Assembly: GCF_022049065.2 (NCBI RefSeq)
Contig: NZ_CP095744.1
Coordinates: 434,001 to 498,000, forward strand
Direction of reading: 5' to 3'
From: Niallia sp. Man26
GTDB lineage: Bacteria; Bacillota; Bacilli; Bacillales; Cytobacillaceae
Length of the DNA stretch: 64,000 bases
Position numbers and translations under genes: made by a program. The notes below the pieces were generated by a model, which was not told where the DNA came from, made no database searches, and saw nothing but the letters and a program-made list of their open reading frames with translations. Shown in pieces: positions 17,448 to 25,130 of this stretch. The number at the start of each line of letters is the position of its first letter. Position 1 is the stretch's first letter.

Positions 17448-18026
17448 TTATAGAAAATTATTTTTCAATCTCTTTACTAATTCATCATAGTTTATGAAAT
17501 AATCTTTAATTGGAATGACAGCAAAATCAGATGAAGTTTGAGTATTTGCTAATAGGCATTCATCATATATTAGAGAAATATAAATATCTTTTTGCACCTT
17601 AATTCCGCTTTCCTTATAATAACCTACTAAATCCAAATATAAATTATAGCCTGCTTCATCAATAGACCTTTCTATCACAAAACCGCCAGTAAAGTCTCCC
17701 CACCAAGCTTGAAAGCTTTTATAAACTTCATGAAAACTAGTTAGACCTTCAGCATCTTCACAAAACAAACTATGATAAAAAATTTCCTTTTCCTCATAAA
17801 ACAGCTTTGTATCGTTGACATCATTAAGAAATACAATTTGAGAGACTTTCTTCCATAGGTTTTGAAACCTTGATTTAAAGTCATCCTTAAAAGTAATCTT
17901 TGCAGAGAAATAAGGGAACTTTATCTTTTCGGTATTGTTTGTTTGATTTATATATATATTTTGCAAGTATATTAGGAAGTTTAAAGAGGTCGAACGATCT
18001 GTCATCATAATTAATGCATTTTCCAA
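17448..18026 (-). CDS. Hypothetical protein, 192 residues
   Basis: A soluble protein rich in aromatic and acidic residues with no signal peptide or membrane helix. It starts with TTG at 18026, 9 bases after GGGAGG. Segments such as YKSFQAWWGDFTGGFVIERS and KDYFINYDELVKRLK show no family I recognise. It is monocistronic and divergent from the guanidine exporter operon. Confidence 0.6.
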   Translation of the reverse strand: MENALIMMTDRSTSLNFLIYLQNIYINQTNNTEKIKFPYFSAKITFKDDFKSRFQNLWKKVSQIVFLNDVNDTKLFYEEKEIFYHSLFCEDAEGLTSFHEVYKSFQAWWGDFTGGFVIERSIDEAGYNLYLDLVGYYKESGIKVQKDIYISLIYDECLLANTQTSSDFAVIPIKDYFINYDELVKRLKNNFL

Positions 18027-18119
18027 AATTTACATCCTCCCTTTCTCCTCTATTATCACCATTCTTCTGGTAAAATACAAATTTTTTACTATAATCAGCT
18101 AATATCTGAATAGCCATGT

Positions 18120-18147
18120 TTGACACATCTATAAAATTGTGTATAAT
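18120..18147 (+). promoter_or_regulatory. Consensus sigma-A promoter of the guanidine exporter operon
   Basis: TTGACA (18120-18125), 16 bases, TATAAT (18142-18147): both hexamers are perfect consensus, located just before the riboswitch. Confidence 0.85.
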
Positions 18148-18173
18148 TCAAGGTAATTGAATAAACAAAAATG

Positions 18174-18269
18174 TTTTCTAGGGTTCCGCAGCATATATTA
18201 TTGTGTTGGACTGGTCCGAGAGAAAACTCACAGCTTTGCTGTGTCACGGAAGGACAAAAGCCTGGGAGA
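18174..18269 (+). promoter_or_regulatory. Guanidine-I (ykkC) riboswitch aptamer
   Basis: The conserved ykkC elements appear in order: CTAGGGTTCCGC, ACTGGTCCGAGAG, then ACGGAAGGACAAAAG and CCTGGGAGA, with a variable hairpin (ACTCACAG/CTGTGT) between. This class binds free guanidinium and switches on the downstream exporter. The 3' part of the aptamer also forms the 5' arm of the following terminator, the standard transcription-control layout. Confidence 0.93.
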
Positions 18270-18309
18270 AACTGACTTATCAGTTTGCTCCCGGGCTTTT
18301 GTTTTTTTT
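18256..18309 (+). terminator. Riboswitch expression-platform terminator
   Basis: AAAGCC, GGGAG and ACTGA pair with TCAGT, CTCCC and GGCTTT, followed by a run of T. Guanidinium binding should hold the 5' arm in the aptamer and prevent this hairpin. Confidence 0.9.
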
Positions 18310-18337
18310 ATGCAAAATTAATTTGGAGGTTTTAGAA

Positions 18338-18673
18338 ATGGATTGGATTAAAGTTTTTATCGCAGCATTTTTTGAAGTATTTTGGGTTATTGGCTTAAAG
18401 CACTCTGATAACCTATGGATGTGGGCGGGGACAGTTGTTTGTATTATCATCAGCTTCTACGTAATGATTATGGCAGGGAAAAAGCTGCCTGTTGGGACTG
18501 TTTATGCAGTATTTGTTGGTTTAGGTACTGCAGGAACTGTACTTTCTGAACTTCTATTCTTTGGGGAAGCTTTTAAAGTGGAAAAGGTTTTCTTCATCTT
18601 ACTCCTTTTAGGAGGCGTAATCGGCTTAAAATTGGTTACAAAAAATAAAACTCAAGAAGGGGATGAATCGTAA
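18338..18673 (+). CDS. gdnC: SMR-family guanidinium exporter subunit (YkkC/GdnC type)
   Basis: The 111-residue, four-helix small multidrug resistance protein has the membrane-embedded glutamate in AAFFEVFWVIGLKHS (about residue 13) and a GTVYAVFVGLGTAGTV helix. Paired SMR proteins behind guanidine-I riboswitches export guanidinium in exchange for protons. The ATG at 18338 follows TTGGAGG; a frame starting at 18203 runs through the riboswitch and is rejected. It shares one base with the next gene (TAATG). Confidence 0.92.
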   Translation: MDWIKVFIAAFFEVFWVIGLKHSDNLWMWAGTVVCIIISFYVMIMAGKKLPVGTVYAVFVGLGTAGTVLSELLFFGEAFKVEKVFFILLLLGGVIGLKLVTKNKTQEGDES

Positions 18674-18987
18674 TGGCTTGGATTTCTCTTATACTAGCAG
18701 GTCTGTGTGAAATGTTTGGTGTGGCTATGATAAACAAATTGCATAAAGACCGTAACTGGCAATCCGTATTACTATTAATCTTAGGATTTGGTGCTAGTTT
18801 TATCTTCCTTTCCTATTCAATGGAAACACTCCCAATGGGAACAGCTTATGCAATTTGGACAGGAATTGGTGCTTCTGGTGGAGCTATTTTGGGTATGTTA
18901 CTATATGGTGAATCAAAAGATTGGCGAAGACTTGTCTTTATAGCTATGGTGTTAGGTGCAGCAGTAGGTTTAAAATTGGTCTCCTAA
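18673..18987 (+). CDS. gdnD: SMR-family guanidinium exporter subunit (YkkD/GdnD type)
   Basis: The 104-residue partner SMR protein has the conserved glutamate in LAGLCEMFGVAMINK and the helix GTAYAIWTGIGASGG. It is translationally coupled to gdnC through a TAATG overlap, consistent with a hetero-oligomeric exporter of the YkkCD kind. Confidence 0.92.
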   Translation: MAWISLILAGLCEMFGVAMINKLHKDRNWQSVLLLILGFGASFIFLSYSMETLPMGTAYAIWTGIGASGGAILGMLLYGESKDWRRLVFIAMVLGAAVGLKLVS

Positions 18988-19017
18988 TAAGAAAAGAGCT
19001 GAATAGCTCTTTTCTTA
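18988..19017. terminator. Bidirectional terminator
   Basis: TAAGAAAAGAGCT and AGCTCTTTTCTTA form a 13-base stem with a GAAT loop between two convergent genes. Confidence 0.75.
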
Positions 19018-19027
19018 CATGTTTCTC

Positions 19028-19849
19028 TCAAGAGTTCACATTATTGCCTTCATAATAACGAGACAACTCAATAATCATTGCACCCATACGTTCAAGCTCA
19101 GGAACAACGATTTTGTCTACTCCTTCTTCCGATAATGCCTCTGCAGTTACTTTTCCTACTGCAACTGCTAATGTATTGTCTTGGAATGCATCGAGGATTT
19201 CTTTTGTTACACCCTTCTCTTTTGCAAATGTAAAAAGAGATCGTACTTGAATCGCACTCGTAAAGCAGACGGCATCCACTTTGTTATCGTGCATTTCCTC
19301 AAAAAGTGTTTGCACAGCATCCCATTCTGGAGCGATATGCTGATATGGCAGGATAGTAGCAACGCTTGCTCCTTTATCTTCCAAAAACTGGATGAGTCGA
19401 GGCGCTGTCTCACCGTGAAGCTGAACCAATACGTTTTTCCCTGCAAAATCAACATCTTCAAGCGCACGAATTAATCCTCTTGTTGACCCATCTTCATCGA
19501 GAATATCAGGCACTACGCCAATTTTCTTCAAGTAATTTTTTGTCTTGTAGCCTCTGATCGCTATATTAGCCGCTTCCAATCGCTTAAGATATTCCGCTTT
19601 TACACCTAGCTTTTCCGTGATATTTACAAGTGTTTCTGTACCGATGCCTGTCGTAAAGATGACCCAGTCTGCCCCTTCGTTCACAAACTTAATCAGAGCA
19701 GGTTCTACCTCTTTTTCCGCTAAGAAAACGGTACCTTGTAAAGAGCGGACAACTGGAATACCGCCTTGATTTTCGATTAATTTGCTGATTTCTTCTATTT
19801 TACGAGAAGCTCCAATAACCACACGCTTCCCTTCTAATCCTTTGCCCAT
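19028..19849 (-). CDS. Uroporphyrinogen-III synthase (HemD) family protein
   Basis: The 273-residue protein has the two-lobed HemD fold pattern: VVIGASRKIEEISKLIENQG, WVIFTTGIGTE, an inter-domain helix, VLVQLHGETAPRLI, VCFTSAIQVRSLF and AVAVGKVTAEAL. HemD closes hydroxymethylbilane to uroporphyrinogen III for haem and sirohaem. It stands alone rather than in a hem operon, so it may be a second copy or one serving sirohaem/corrinoid. I start at the ATG at 19849 (AGAGG upstream) rather than the ATG at 19882. Confidence 0.8.
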   Translation of the reverse strand: MGKGLEGKRVVIGASRKIEEISKLIENQGGIPVVRSLQGTVFLAEKEVEPALIKFVNEGADWVIFTTGIGTETLVNITEKLGVKAEYLKRLEAANIAIRGYKTKNYLKKIGVVPDILDEDGSTRGLIRALEDVDFAGKNVLVQLHGETAPRLIQFLEDKGASVATILPYQHIAPEWDAVQTLFEEMHDNKVDAVCFTSAIQVRSLFTFAKEKGVTKEILDAFQDNTLAVAVGKVTAEALSEEGVDKIVVPELERMGAMIIELSRYYEGNNVNS

Positions 19850-19963
19850 TTTAGTTACCTCTTTTCCCTCATCTATGTACATATATTTTCTATTATAATA
19901 GCAGGCTCGTAGAAAAAGAAAATATTTTTATGCAATATTCTTATAATTTTAAGTTAATACGAA

Positions 19964-19999
19964 AAAAAGGCCATTTTCTATTACAAAAATGGCCTTTTT
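19964..19999. terminator. Strong bidirectional terminator
   Basis: AAAAAGGCCATTTT and AAAATGGCCTTTTT form a 14-base stem. On the minus strand it overlaps the last codons of the remnant frame ending at 19981. Confidence 0.8.
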
Positions 20000-20217
20000 T
20001 CTTCTTTCACTTTCGTTAATTCAATTATTTCCTTTAATACAGACATCTCCGCCCATTCCTCTTCTGTTACCAGTTCCCACTGTATACCTTCCGGCTTTTT
20101 GTATGGTGTATTTGATTGGACTAATTCCTGTTTTAAAGGAAAAGGAAAGCGGCCGAGTTTATGCTCTGTTAAATAGTTCCAAACACTTGTTTCGTTACTA
20201 TTTTTGTGTTCAGCCCT
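19981..20217 (-). pseudogene. Start-less coding remnant downstream of yfmQ
   Basis: An open frame of 78 codons lies between the yfmQ stop and a strong terminator and has coding-like composition, with EGIQWELVTEEEWAEMSVLK and a Lys/Glu-rich end. There is no ATG, GTG or TTG in its first two thirds. It is in the same frame as yfmQ, separated by two stops. It is probably a small gene that lost its 5' end, although a non-standard start cannot be excluded. The antisense frame at 19989-20252 is rejected. Confidence 0.45.
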
Positions 20218-20229
20218 TTAAGAAAGTTT

Positions 20230-20667
20230 TTAAGCTTGAATCATTTTATTAATATCCATCTCAAGCGGATATGTGCTATATACAACAATTTTATTTTTAT
20301 ATTGTTTAACAATATCCATACGGTCCTTATAACTGGACAATAACAGCTTTAACTCCTTCTTGCCGTTTCTTGTAACAATCGTTAAAGAATAATCTGCATT
20401 CTCAGGGTGAAGATACCCTTCTTCACTTCCAGGATATAAACTGTATTTTTCTCTGACAGTTGCCTCATTAAACAGCTTTAAAATATCAGTTTTAAGCGCT
20501 CCTTCAATTTTTCTGCCATTATAGAGAACTTCTGTATTAACTTCAGACAATTTCAAATGCAATTTATATTTTCCAAGCAGCCATTCGACCACACCTGTCG
20601 GCAAACATGTCATTAAAACCTTCACTATACAAAATAGAACTAACGCTATGATGGAAATCCAAGTCAT
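20230..20667 (-). CDS. yfmQ: YfmQ family protein
   Basis: The 145-residue protein has an N-terminal membrane helix (WISIIALVLFCIVKVLM), then CLPTGVVEWLLGKYKLHLKL and a YSLYPGSEEGYLHPENADYS segment that I recognise from B. subtilis YfmQ. The function is unknown. The ATG follows GGAG. A coding remnant follows in the same frame downstream. Confidence 0.75.
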   Translation of the reverse strand: MTWISIIALVLFCIVKVLMTCLPTGVVEWLLGKYKLHLKLSEVNTEVLYNGRKIEGALKTDILKLFNEATVREKYSLYPGSEEGYLHPENADYSLTIVTRNGKKELKLLLSSYKDRMDIVKQYKNKIVVYSTYPLEMDINKMIQA

Positions 20668-20740
20668 CTATGCTCACTCCAATATTATAATAACCATGCT
20701 AAGTATATCACATAACTATCATACTGGATTTCGAAACAAT

Positions 20741-20779
20741 ATTGACCATCCAATTGGCAGAATTATTGACCATCCAATT
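20741..20779. repeat. Two 15-base direct repeats
   Basis: ATTGACCATCCAATT occurs at 20741-20755 and 20765-20779, touching the VanZ stop codon. It may be a slippage duplication. Confidence 0.6.
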
Positions 20780-21348
20780 TAATTAACCATTTGCTTTTGA
20801 CGAAATAATCTAACTTTCTTTTTTACTGCTTCTGTTATAATATAGCCAATTCCGCCACCAATAGTATTTAACAGCAGATCATCCACATCAAATGCCCTCC
20901 CTTCAACAATACCTACATAACCTAATAAAAGCTGCAGCACTTCAATTGTTACACTTACTAGAAAAATACATCCTATCGCTTTTGAAAGTTTTCTTGCTTT
21001 AAATAACAACGATATATACACACCTAATGGACAAAGCATTATTAAATTATAAAAAGATAACTTTACAGAATTCCAAAAGAACCAGTCGAATCCTTGATAA
21101 TGATAAAGATTGTACCAATCTTTAATAAAATAAAACGGCACTAGCTGTATAGTTGGCAAAAAATCGTGTTGAGGAGGCAATATAATTCCTCCAGTTGTTA
21201 ATTGCGCAACGTGCAGTAAATAATATAGAAAGCTATAAGTAATCAATCTTTTCATTAAACCACTTGTTTTCATTCTAATAAAATCCACTACGATATAAAT
21301 AATTAAAAAAATTGTTCCAAAAAAGACAATATCATAAATTGCATACAT
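20779..21348 (-). CDS. VanZ-like family membrane protein
   Basis: The 189-residue protein has five to six hydrophobic helices with the VanZ pattern: NLIMLCPLGVYISLLFKARK, a conserved glutamate in VTIEVLQLLLGYV and RAFDVDDLLLNTIGGGIGY. VanZ of the vancomycin cluster gives low-level teicoplanin resistance, but most chromosomal homologues have no known role. Two 15-base direct repeats lie at its 3' end (20741 and 20765). Confidence 0.85.
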   Translation of the reverse strand: MYAIYDIVFFGTIFLIIYIVVDFIRMKTSGLMKRLITYSFLYYLLHVAQLTTGGIILPPQHDFLPTIQLVPFYFIKDWYNLYHYQGFDWFFWNSVKLSFYNLIMLCPLGVYISLLFKARKLSKAIGCIFLVSVTIEVLQLLLGYVGIVEGRAFDVDDLLLNTIGGGIGYIITEAVKKKVRLFRQKQMVN

Positions 21349-21435
21349 AGTATCTTAACCCCTTTCCTTAATCCAATACTTAGACGAAACTCTTTACTAA
21401 AAGGTTTGTATTTTATCCTTTTTATATCATTTCGT

Positions 21436-21546
21436 ATGATACAAAAAAGAGTAAGAGAAAGCAGACTCTTTATCAAAAGTCACTTCTTTTTCTTGATCTT
21501 ATTAGGTTTTACAGCAACTGTTGGAGCATATAAGCTAAAAAAATGA
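21436..21546 (+). CDS. Possible 36-residue single-helix peptide
   Basis: The frame MIQKRVRESRLFIKSHFFFL continues to a hydrophobic helix and a KLKK tail, the layout of a small membrane peptide. There is no clear ribosome site, so it is a weak call. The rest of the 21349-21750 gap holds only hairpins. Confidence 0.25.
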   Translation: MIQKRVRESRLFIKSHFFFLILLGFTATVGAYKLKK

Positions 21547-21641
21547 AACATACTATTCCAATCTGACAGATTACTTTTTTATCAATATCTATATTAGGTT
21601 TCTTAACATTTCAACTATGGACATATATTAAATCCTTTTTG

Positions 21642-21697
21642 AAAAGAGAGGGACTCAATATGTCGAATGCATAGACTTCCGATTGAGTTTCTCTTTT
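21642..21697. terminator. Long hairpin, bidirectional terminator-like
   Basis: AAAAGAGA..GACTCAAT pairs with ATTGAGT..CTCTTTT around a 20-base loop and ends in TTTTTG. Confidence 0.55.
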
Positions 21698-21718
21698 TGT
21701 TTGATAAAAACATAAAAA

Positions 21719-21745
21719 AAGAGCCTACCCATAAGGCAAGCTCTC
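21719..21745 (-). terminator. Terminator of the TPP-riboswitch operon
   Basis: On the minus strand AGAGC..GCCT pairs with AGGC..GCTCT, followed by TTTTTTT, 6 bases after the SDR stop codon. Confidence 0.75.
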
Positions 21746-21750
21746 CTAAC

Positions 21751-22518
21751 TCATCGCATCACCAATCCTCCATCCACATTCAAACACTGCCCCGTCACAA
21801 ACGCTGCCAAATCTGATGCTAAAAACAGCACACTTCCTGCAATATCATCAGGACTTGCCAAACGGCCCATTGGTGTCATTTGAATGATTGATTCTCGCAC
21901 AGATTCCTGTGTTTCGGAGCTGGAATCTGTCGGATAGGTTAAGCCTGGCGCGACTGCATTCACGGTGATTCCAAATAGGCCAAGCTCTTTGGCTAGATTT
22001 CTTGTAAAGCCTAACAAGGCCATTTTTGATGTTGTGTAGTCATGGTATGGAATAATCGGAAAATCGATTAGATTGCTGACAATATTGATTATCCTGCCTT
22101 GCATTTGTTCCTTCATATATGGCATCACTGCTTTGCAGACATTATAGGTGCCATGAACATTGCCTTCCCACTGGCTGTTGTAATCGGCCCAGCTGATTTC
22201 CCATGCTGTTTTCCTTGTTTTAGGGTTAAAGGTATAATGACTCAAGGCATTATTCACAACGATGTCAATTGTACCGAATGCATCAGCAATCTGTGCGACC
22301 ATATCGGTGACTTGTTCTTCTTTTTGAACATCTGCCTGAATGGCAACAGCCTGCCCTCCTGCTGCTTCGATTTGACTGACAACTGCTTCGGCGAGGTCTT
22401 TGTTTTTCAAATAATTGATAATGACAAATGCACCTTCAGCAGCCATTTTTTTAGCGATAGCTGCGCCTATTCCTCTGCTTGCACCTGTCACTAAAACAAT
22501 TTTTTCTTGAAGATTCAT
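21751..22518 (-). CDS. Short-chain dehydrogenase/reductase in the TPP-controlled operon
   Basis: The 255-residue classical SDR has the cofactor motif TGASRGIG (11-18), the NNA motif (89-91) and the catalytic triad S148, Y161, K165; the closing SPDDIAGSVLFLASDLAAFV, then TGQCLNVDGG, is FabG-like. It would oxidise or reduce an alcohol/carbonyl pair with NAD(P)H. It is the last gene of the thiW-NCS2-luxE-luxC-SDR transcript. I infer that it reduces the aldehyde formed by the LuxC-like enzyme to an alcohol. An unrelated fatty-acid role is the main alternative. Confidence 0.88.
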   Translation of the reverse strand: MNLQEKIVLVTGASRGIGAAIAKKMAAEGAFVIINYLKNKDLAEAVVSQIEAAGGQAVAIQADVQKEEQVTDMVAQIADAFGTIDIVVNNALSHYTFNPKTRKTAWEISWADYNSQWEGNVHGTYNVCKAVMPYMKEQMQGRIINIVSNLIDFPIIPYHDYTTSKMALLGFTRNLAKELGLFGITVNAVAPGLTYPTDSSSETQESVRESIIQMTPMGRLASPDDIAGSVLFLASDLAAFVTGQCLNVDGGLVMR

Positions 22519-22533
22519 CTTTCCTCGTCCTTT

Positions 22534-23991
22534 CTATTCCACATCACTGTCATATTTTTCAAGTCCATACTCAAGGTCCCTTTCCAAATCAACCATGCGA
22601 ACTAGCTCCATTAAATTAAACCCGCCATCATGATGCCAGCCTGGCTTTGCCCGGTTCATTTCTCCGATTGGGCTGAACCGATTAACGCCAGCAGCGCCTA
22701 ACATATTGGCGAGCGAGAACAATCTTGCTGGTTCTACGGCAAGCCCGCATGATTGTAAATAGCTCTCCCATTGCTGGAAATGGTCAGCAACTTCCTCAAG
22801 TCTGTCCACTGCATACACATGAACACTTCTGTTTAACGGGCTACCGCTAAAAGAAGGTTCCTCATGGTAAATGACCGTCCATGCTGTATCGTCTTTACTG
22901 CTGTATACTGCCGTTTTCTGTGATTGCAGGCTTTTTAAGGAATGCTCATTTCGGAAGTTTTGTATGGACATTGCCTCTTCCCCTGTCAGCTTTGCTCTTG
23001 GTCTTTTTTTATGGTATCGGAAAAGCTCTGCTGCTAATCCTTGTGCAAACTGCTTCGGGCTTACCACCCCATCTTGCTCCACATAAACACATTGCGGAGA
23101 AAGACAGCTTTGCTGGTCATAGATGGAAATATCTTCGGCAAGCTTATGGAGTGTGTCACTGTAATGATCAGCCGTTAATGCTTCTTTGCCAATCATAGCA
23201 AAGCTGATTTTATGACCATATGACAACAGCTTTTTGTGAATTGGTGTCTTCTTCCTTATTTCCGCGACCGTTTTGTTCGACCCATAAACGATTACAGCCT
23301 CTCCCCAATTGACTGCCATATTATCAAGGGACTCTGTCCCCCCCTTCCATGGCAGGATGGCGATGGCATCAGCCAATCTCTCGTCCACTTCCTTTAAGGA
23401 TTGGAGAAAGAGGGCAGGGAGGAGGGGCTCTGAGTAAGAGGTCTTGCCGATTGCCGCTGATTTAAGCAAAAGCCCCATTATTAAACTCCATAACTGCACG
23501 CCTGGCACATTACCAGAAAATAAATGAAAAATAGTATTTGGTCCATACGCACGACTCATTCCGCCTGATTTTCTTGGCCGAAAGTCATCGAGTATGGCAG
23601 GCTGGTCAAATTCCTCATCAAGGAAGCGCAGCAGCTCCTTTTTGCGAAAGGTCCTCATATACCTTTTCAACTCGAGCCGAACCATGTCTTGATCATACCC
23701 GGTGACTGCAGGAATTAATGCGTCGGCAATACGTCTCAATCGGTAGTTTGGATTCAGCCATAGCTGGATAGCTTGGTCTATCTTGTCGACTACTTCATTA
23801 GTAGTAAGCTGAGCAAGATAATCTTTTCTGTTTGCTTGCAATGATGCCCCGATTTCCTCTATATGCTCGGCAGTTAATTCTGGATATTTTACGATGTACT
23901 TCCGGCCTTTCACCTGAATTGACTCTTGGCGAAAATCTGTGAGCTTTATTGATTCTGGTACATAATAGGCTTCTATTAATTCTGTTTCCAT
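22534..23991 (-). CDS. LuxC-like acyl reductase
   Basis: The 485-residue protein belongs to the LuxC family (aldehyde-dehydrogenase fold), which reduces an enzyme-bound or CoA-activated acyl group to an aldehyde with NADPH. Visible features are YGPNTIFHLFSGNVPGVQLW, the SYSEPLLPALFLQSL segment and the putative acyl-accepting cysteine in IYDQQSCLSPQ (about residue 296). The start overlaps the stop of the luxE-like gene (TAGTGATG); I use the ATG. No luciferase (luxAB) or luxD is nearby, so the substrate is probably not a bioluminescence aldehyde. Confidence 0.88.
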   Translation of the reverse strand: METELIEAYYVPESIKLTDFRQESIQVKGRKYIVKYPELTAEHIEEIGASLQANRKDYLAQLTTNEVVDKIDQAIQLWLNPNYRLRRIADALIPAVTGYDQDMVRLELKRYMRTFRKKELLRFLDEEFDQPAILDDFRPRKSGGMSRAYGPNTIFHLFSGNVPGVQLWSLIMGLLLKSAAIGKTSYSEPLLPALFLQSLKEVDERLADAIAILPWKGGTESLDNMAVNWGEAVIVYGSNKTVAEIRKKTPIHKKLLSYGHKISFAMIGKEALTADHYSDTLHKLAEDISIYDQQSCLSPQCVYVEQDGVVSPKQFAQGLAAELFRYHKKRPRAKLTGEEAMSIQNFRNEHSLKSLQSQKTAVYSSKDDTAWTVIYHEEPSFSGSPLNRSVHVYAVDRLEEVADHFQQWESYLQSCGLAVEPARLFSLANMLGAAGVNRFSPIGEMNRAKPGWHHDGGFNLMELVRMVDLERDLEYGLEKYDSDVE

Positions 23992-23993
23992 CA

Positions 23994-25130
23994 CTAAATG
24001 GATGCACCACCTAATGCAGATTGCATCAGCTGATCCACTGCAATCGAACAGCCTCTGGCTTCTGCCCCCTTTATTCTGCCAAGGAGCTTAAACCCGTTAT
24101 CTGTTTGACAGCCTTCATCCTGAGTTAGAATCGCTATACAAGAATTCCAGTTTGCTAAGTCAATATGTGCAATTACCCCTGCTTGACCATTTGTGATTGG
24201 CTTTAATGTATCTGGGTCAAGTATGACTGTTTTCACCCATGCAGGACCTGTCTTTTCTAAACGAATATCTCCTTCTAAGCAGCTCGACAAAATACTTTGA
24301 TCATAAATTTGCGAGCTTAGTTCGGTCATGCCATACATATTTATGCAGAGTGAACGGTCAACTTGGAAGCTTGTATGAAACTGTTTATACAGCTCTTCCA
24401 TCTCTACTTCACGAGACTGACCTTTAAAGCCGCCTGTATCAAATATCCTGCTTCCTTTTGCGAGCTGAAATTGCAGTCCATTTTCCTTTAAATAATCAAG
24501 AAGATGAACATAAGCAAATGTTGCGCCCATAAGCATTACTGGTTCTTCTGATTGTTCACACTTACGCAGCTCACTCGCAAATTTCTCCATCTCTAATCCT
24601 TTTTTCCCGAAGAAGAATTGGCTGTTTTCTGCCCCAAAATAAGCTGCTGCATTTGAAAGATACCTAGACAAGGAGGAATTTTCATTCATGTCTGCAGCTG
24701 GTGATAATACAAATATCGTCATCTTCTCCCTGTCTGGCAGAACAAACTGTTTAAATGGATGCTTCATCGATGCATCCCATACCTTTAATGAGGGATGATA
24801 ATTTCTGCCCTTTTGGTCAGGATTAGTAGTTCCGCTAGTCATAAATACAGCCTCTGCATCCTCAATAGGTTCACACGCTAATGTCAGCTCTTTAAAACCT
24901 TGTATTGGCATTGGCGGTATATCAAGCCAACGCTTAACCGTGAGGGGGTTCTTTTTCTTCACTTGGCAATATTTTTTGTAAGGCATGTTATGCTGAAATT
25001 GATAGGAAAACAATTCTAGAGCGAGTTTATTAAATTCCTGGTCATGCTCTTCTTTATTCAAAATGCCATTCTTATATTTTTCGATAAAAGTGAGGACTTT
25101 TTCTGTTATAACAATAGAGATTTCTTTCAT
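23994..25130 (-). CDS. LuxE-like acyl-protein synthetase
   Basis: The 378-residue protein is of the LuxE/ANL type: it activates a carboxylate with ATP and transfers the acyl group to its own cysteine before handing it to LuxC. The adenylate-forming TSGTT is at 98-102 and the C-terminal acyl-carrying cysteine is likely C361 in ARGCSIAVDQL, near the position of Cys364 in luminous bacteria. It overlaps the NCS2 permease by 4 bases. Its place in a thiamin-controlled operon suggests a thiamin-moiety carboxylate rather than a fatty acid as substrate. Confidence 0.86.
   Translation of the reverse strand: MKEISIVITEKVLTFIEKYKNGILNKEEHDQEFNKLALELFSYQFQHNMPYKKYCQVKKKNPLTVKRWLDIPPMPIQGFKELTLACEPIEDAEAVFMTSGTTNPDQKGRNYHPSLKVWDASMKHPFKQFVLPDREKMTIFVLSPAADMNENSSLSRYLSNAAAYFGAENSQFFFGKKGLEMEKFASELRKCEQSEEPVMLMGATFAYVHLLDYLKENGLQFQLAKGSRIFDTGGFKGQSREVEMEELYKQFHTSFQVDRSLCINMYGMTELSSQIYDQSILSSCLEGDIRLEKTGPAWVKTVILDPDTLKPITNGQAGVIAHIDLANWNSCIAILTQDEGCQTDNGFKLLGRIKGAEARGCSIAVDQLMQSALGGASI

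Noticed and set aside
18203..18337. N-terminal extension of the first SMR gene
   Set aside because: It runs through the guanidine riboswitch and its terminator; a good ribosome site precedes the ATG at 18338.
19989..20252. Plus-strand 87-codon frame
   Set aside because: It is antisense to the coding-like remnant and lacks a ribosome site; the minus-strand frame has the protein-like composition.
21751..25130. Bioluminescence (lux) operon
   Set aside because: luxC- and luxE-like genes are present, but luxA, luxB and luxD are absent and the control is by TPP.
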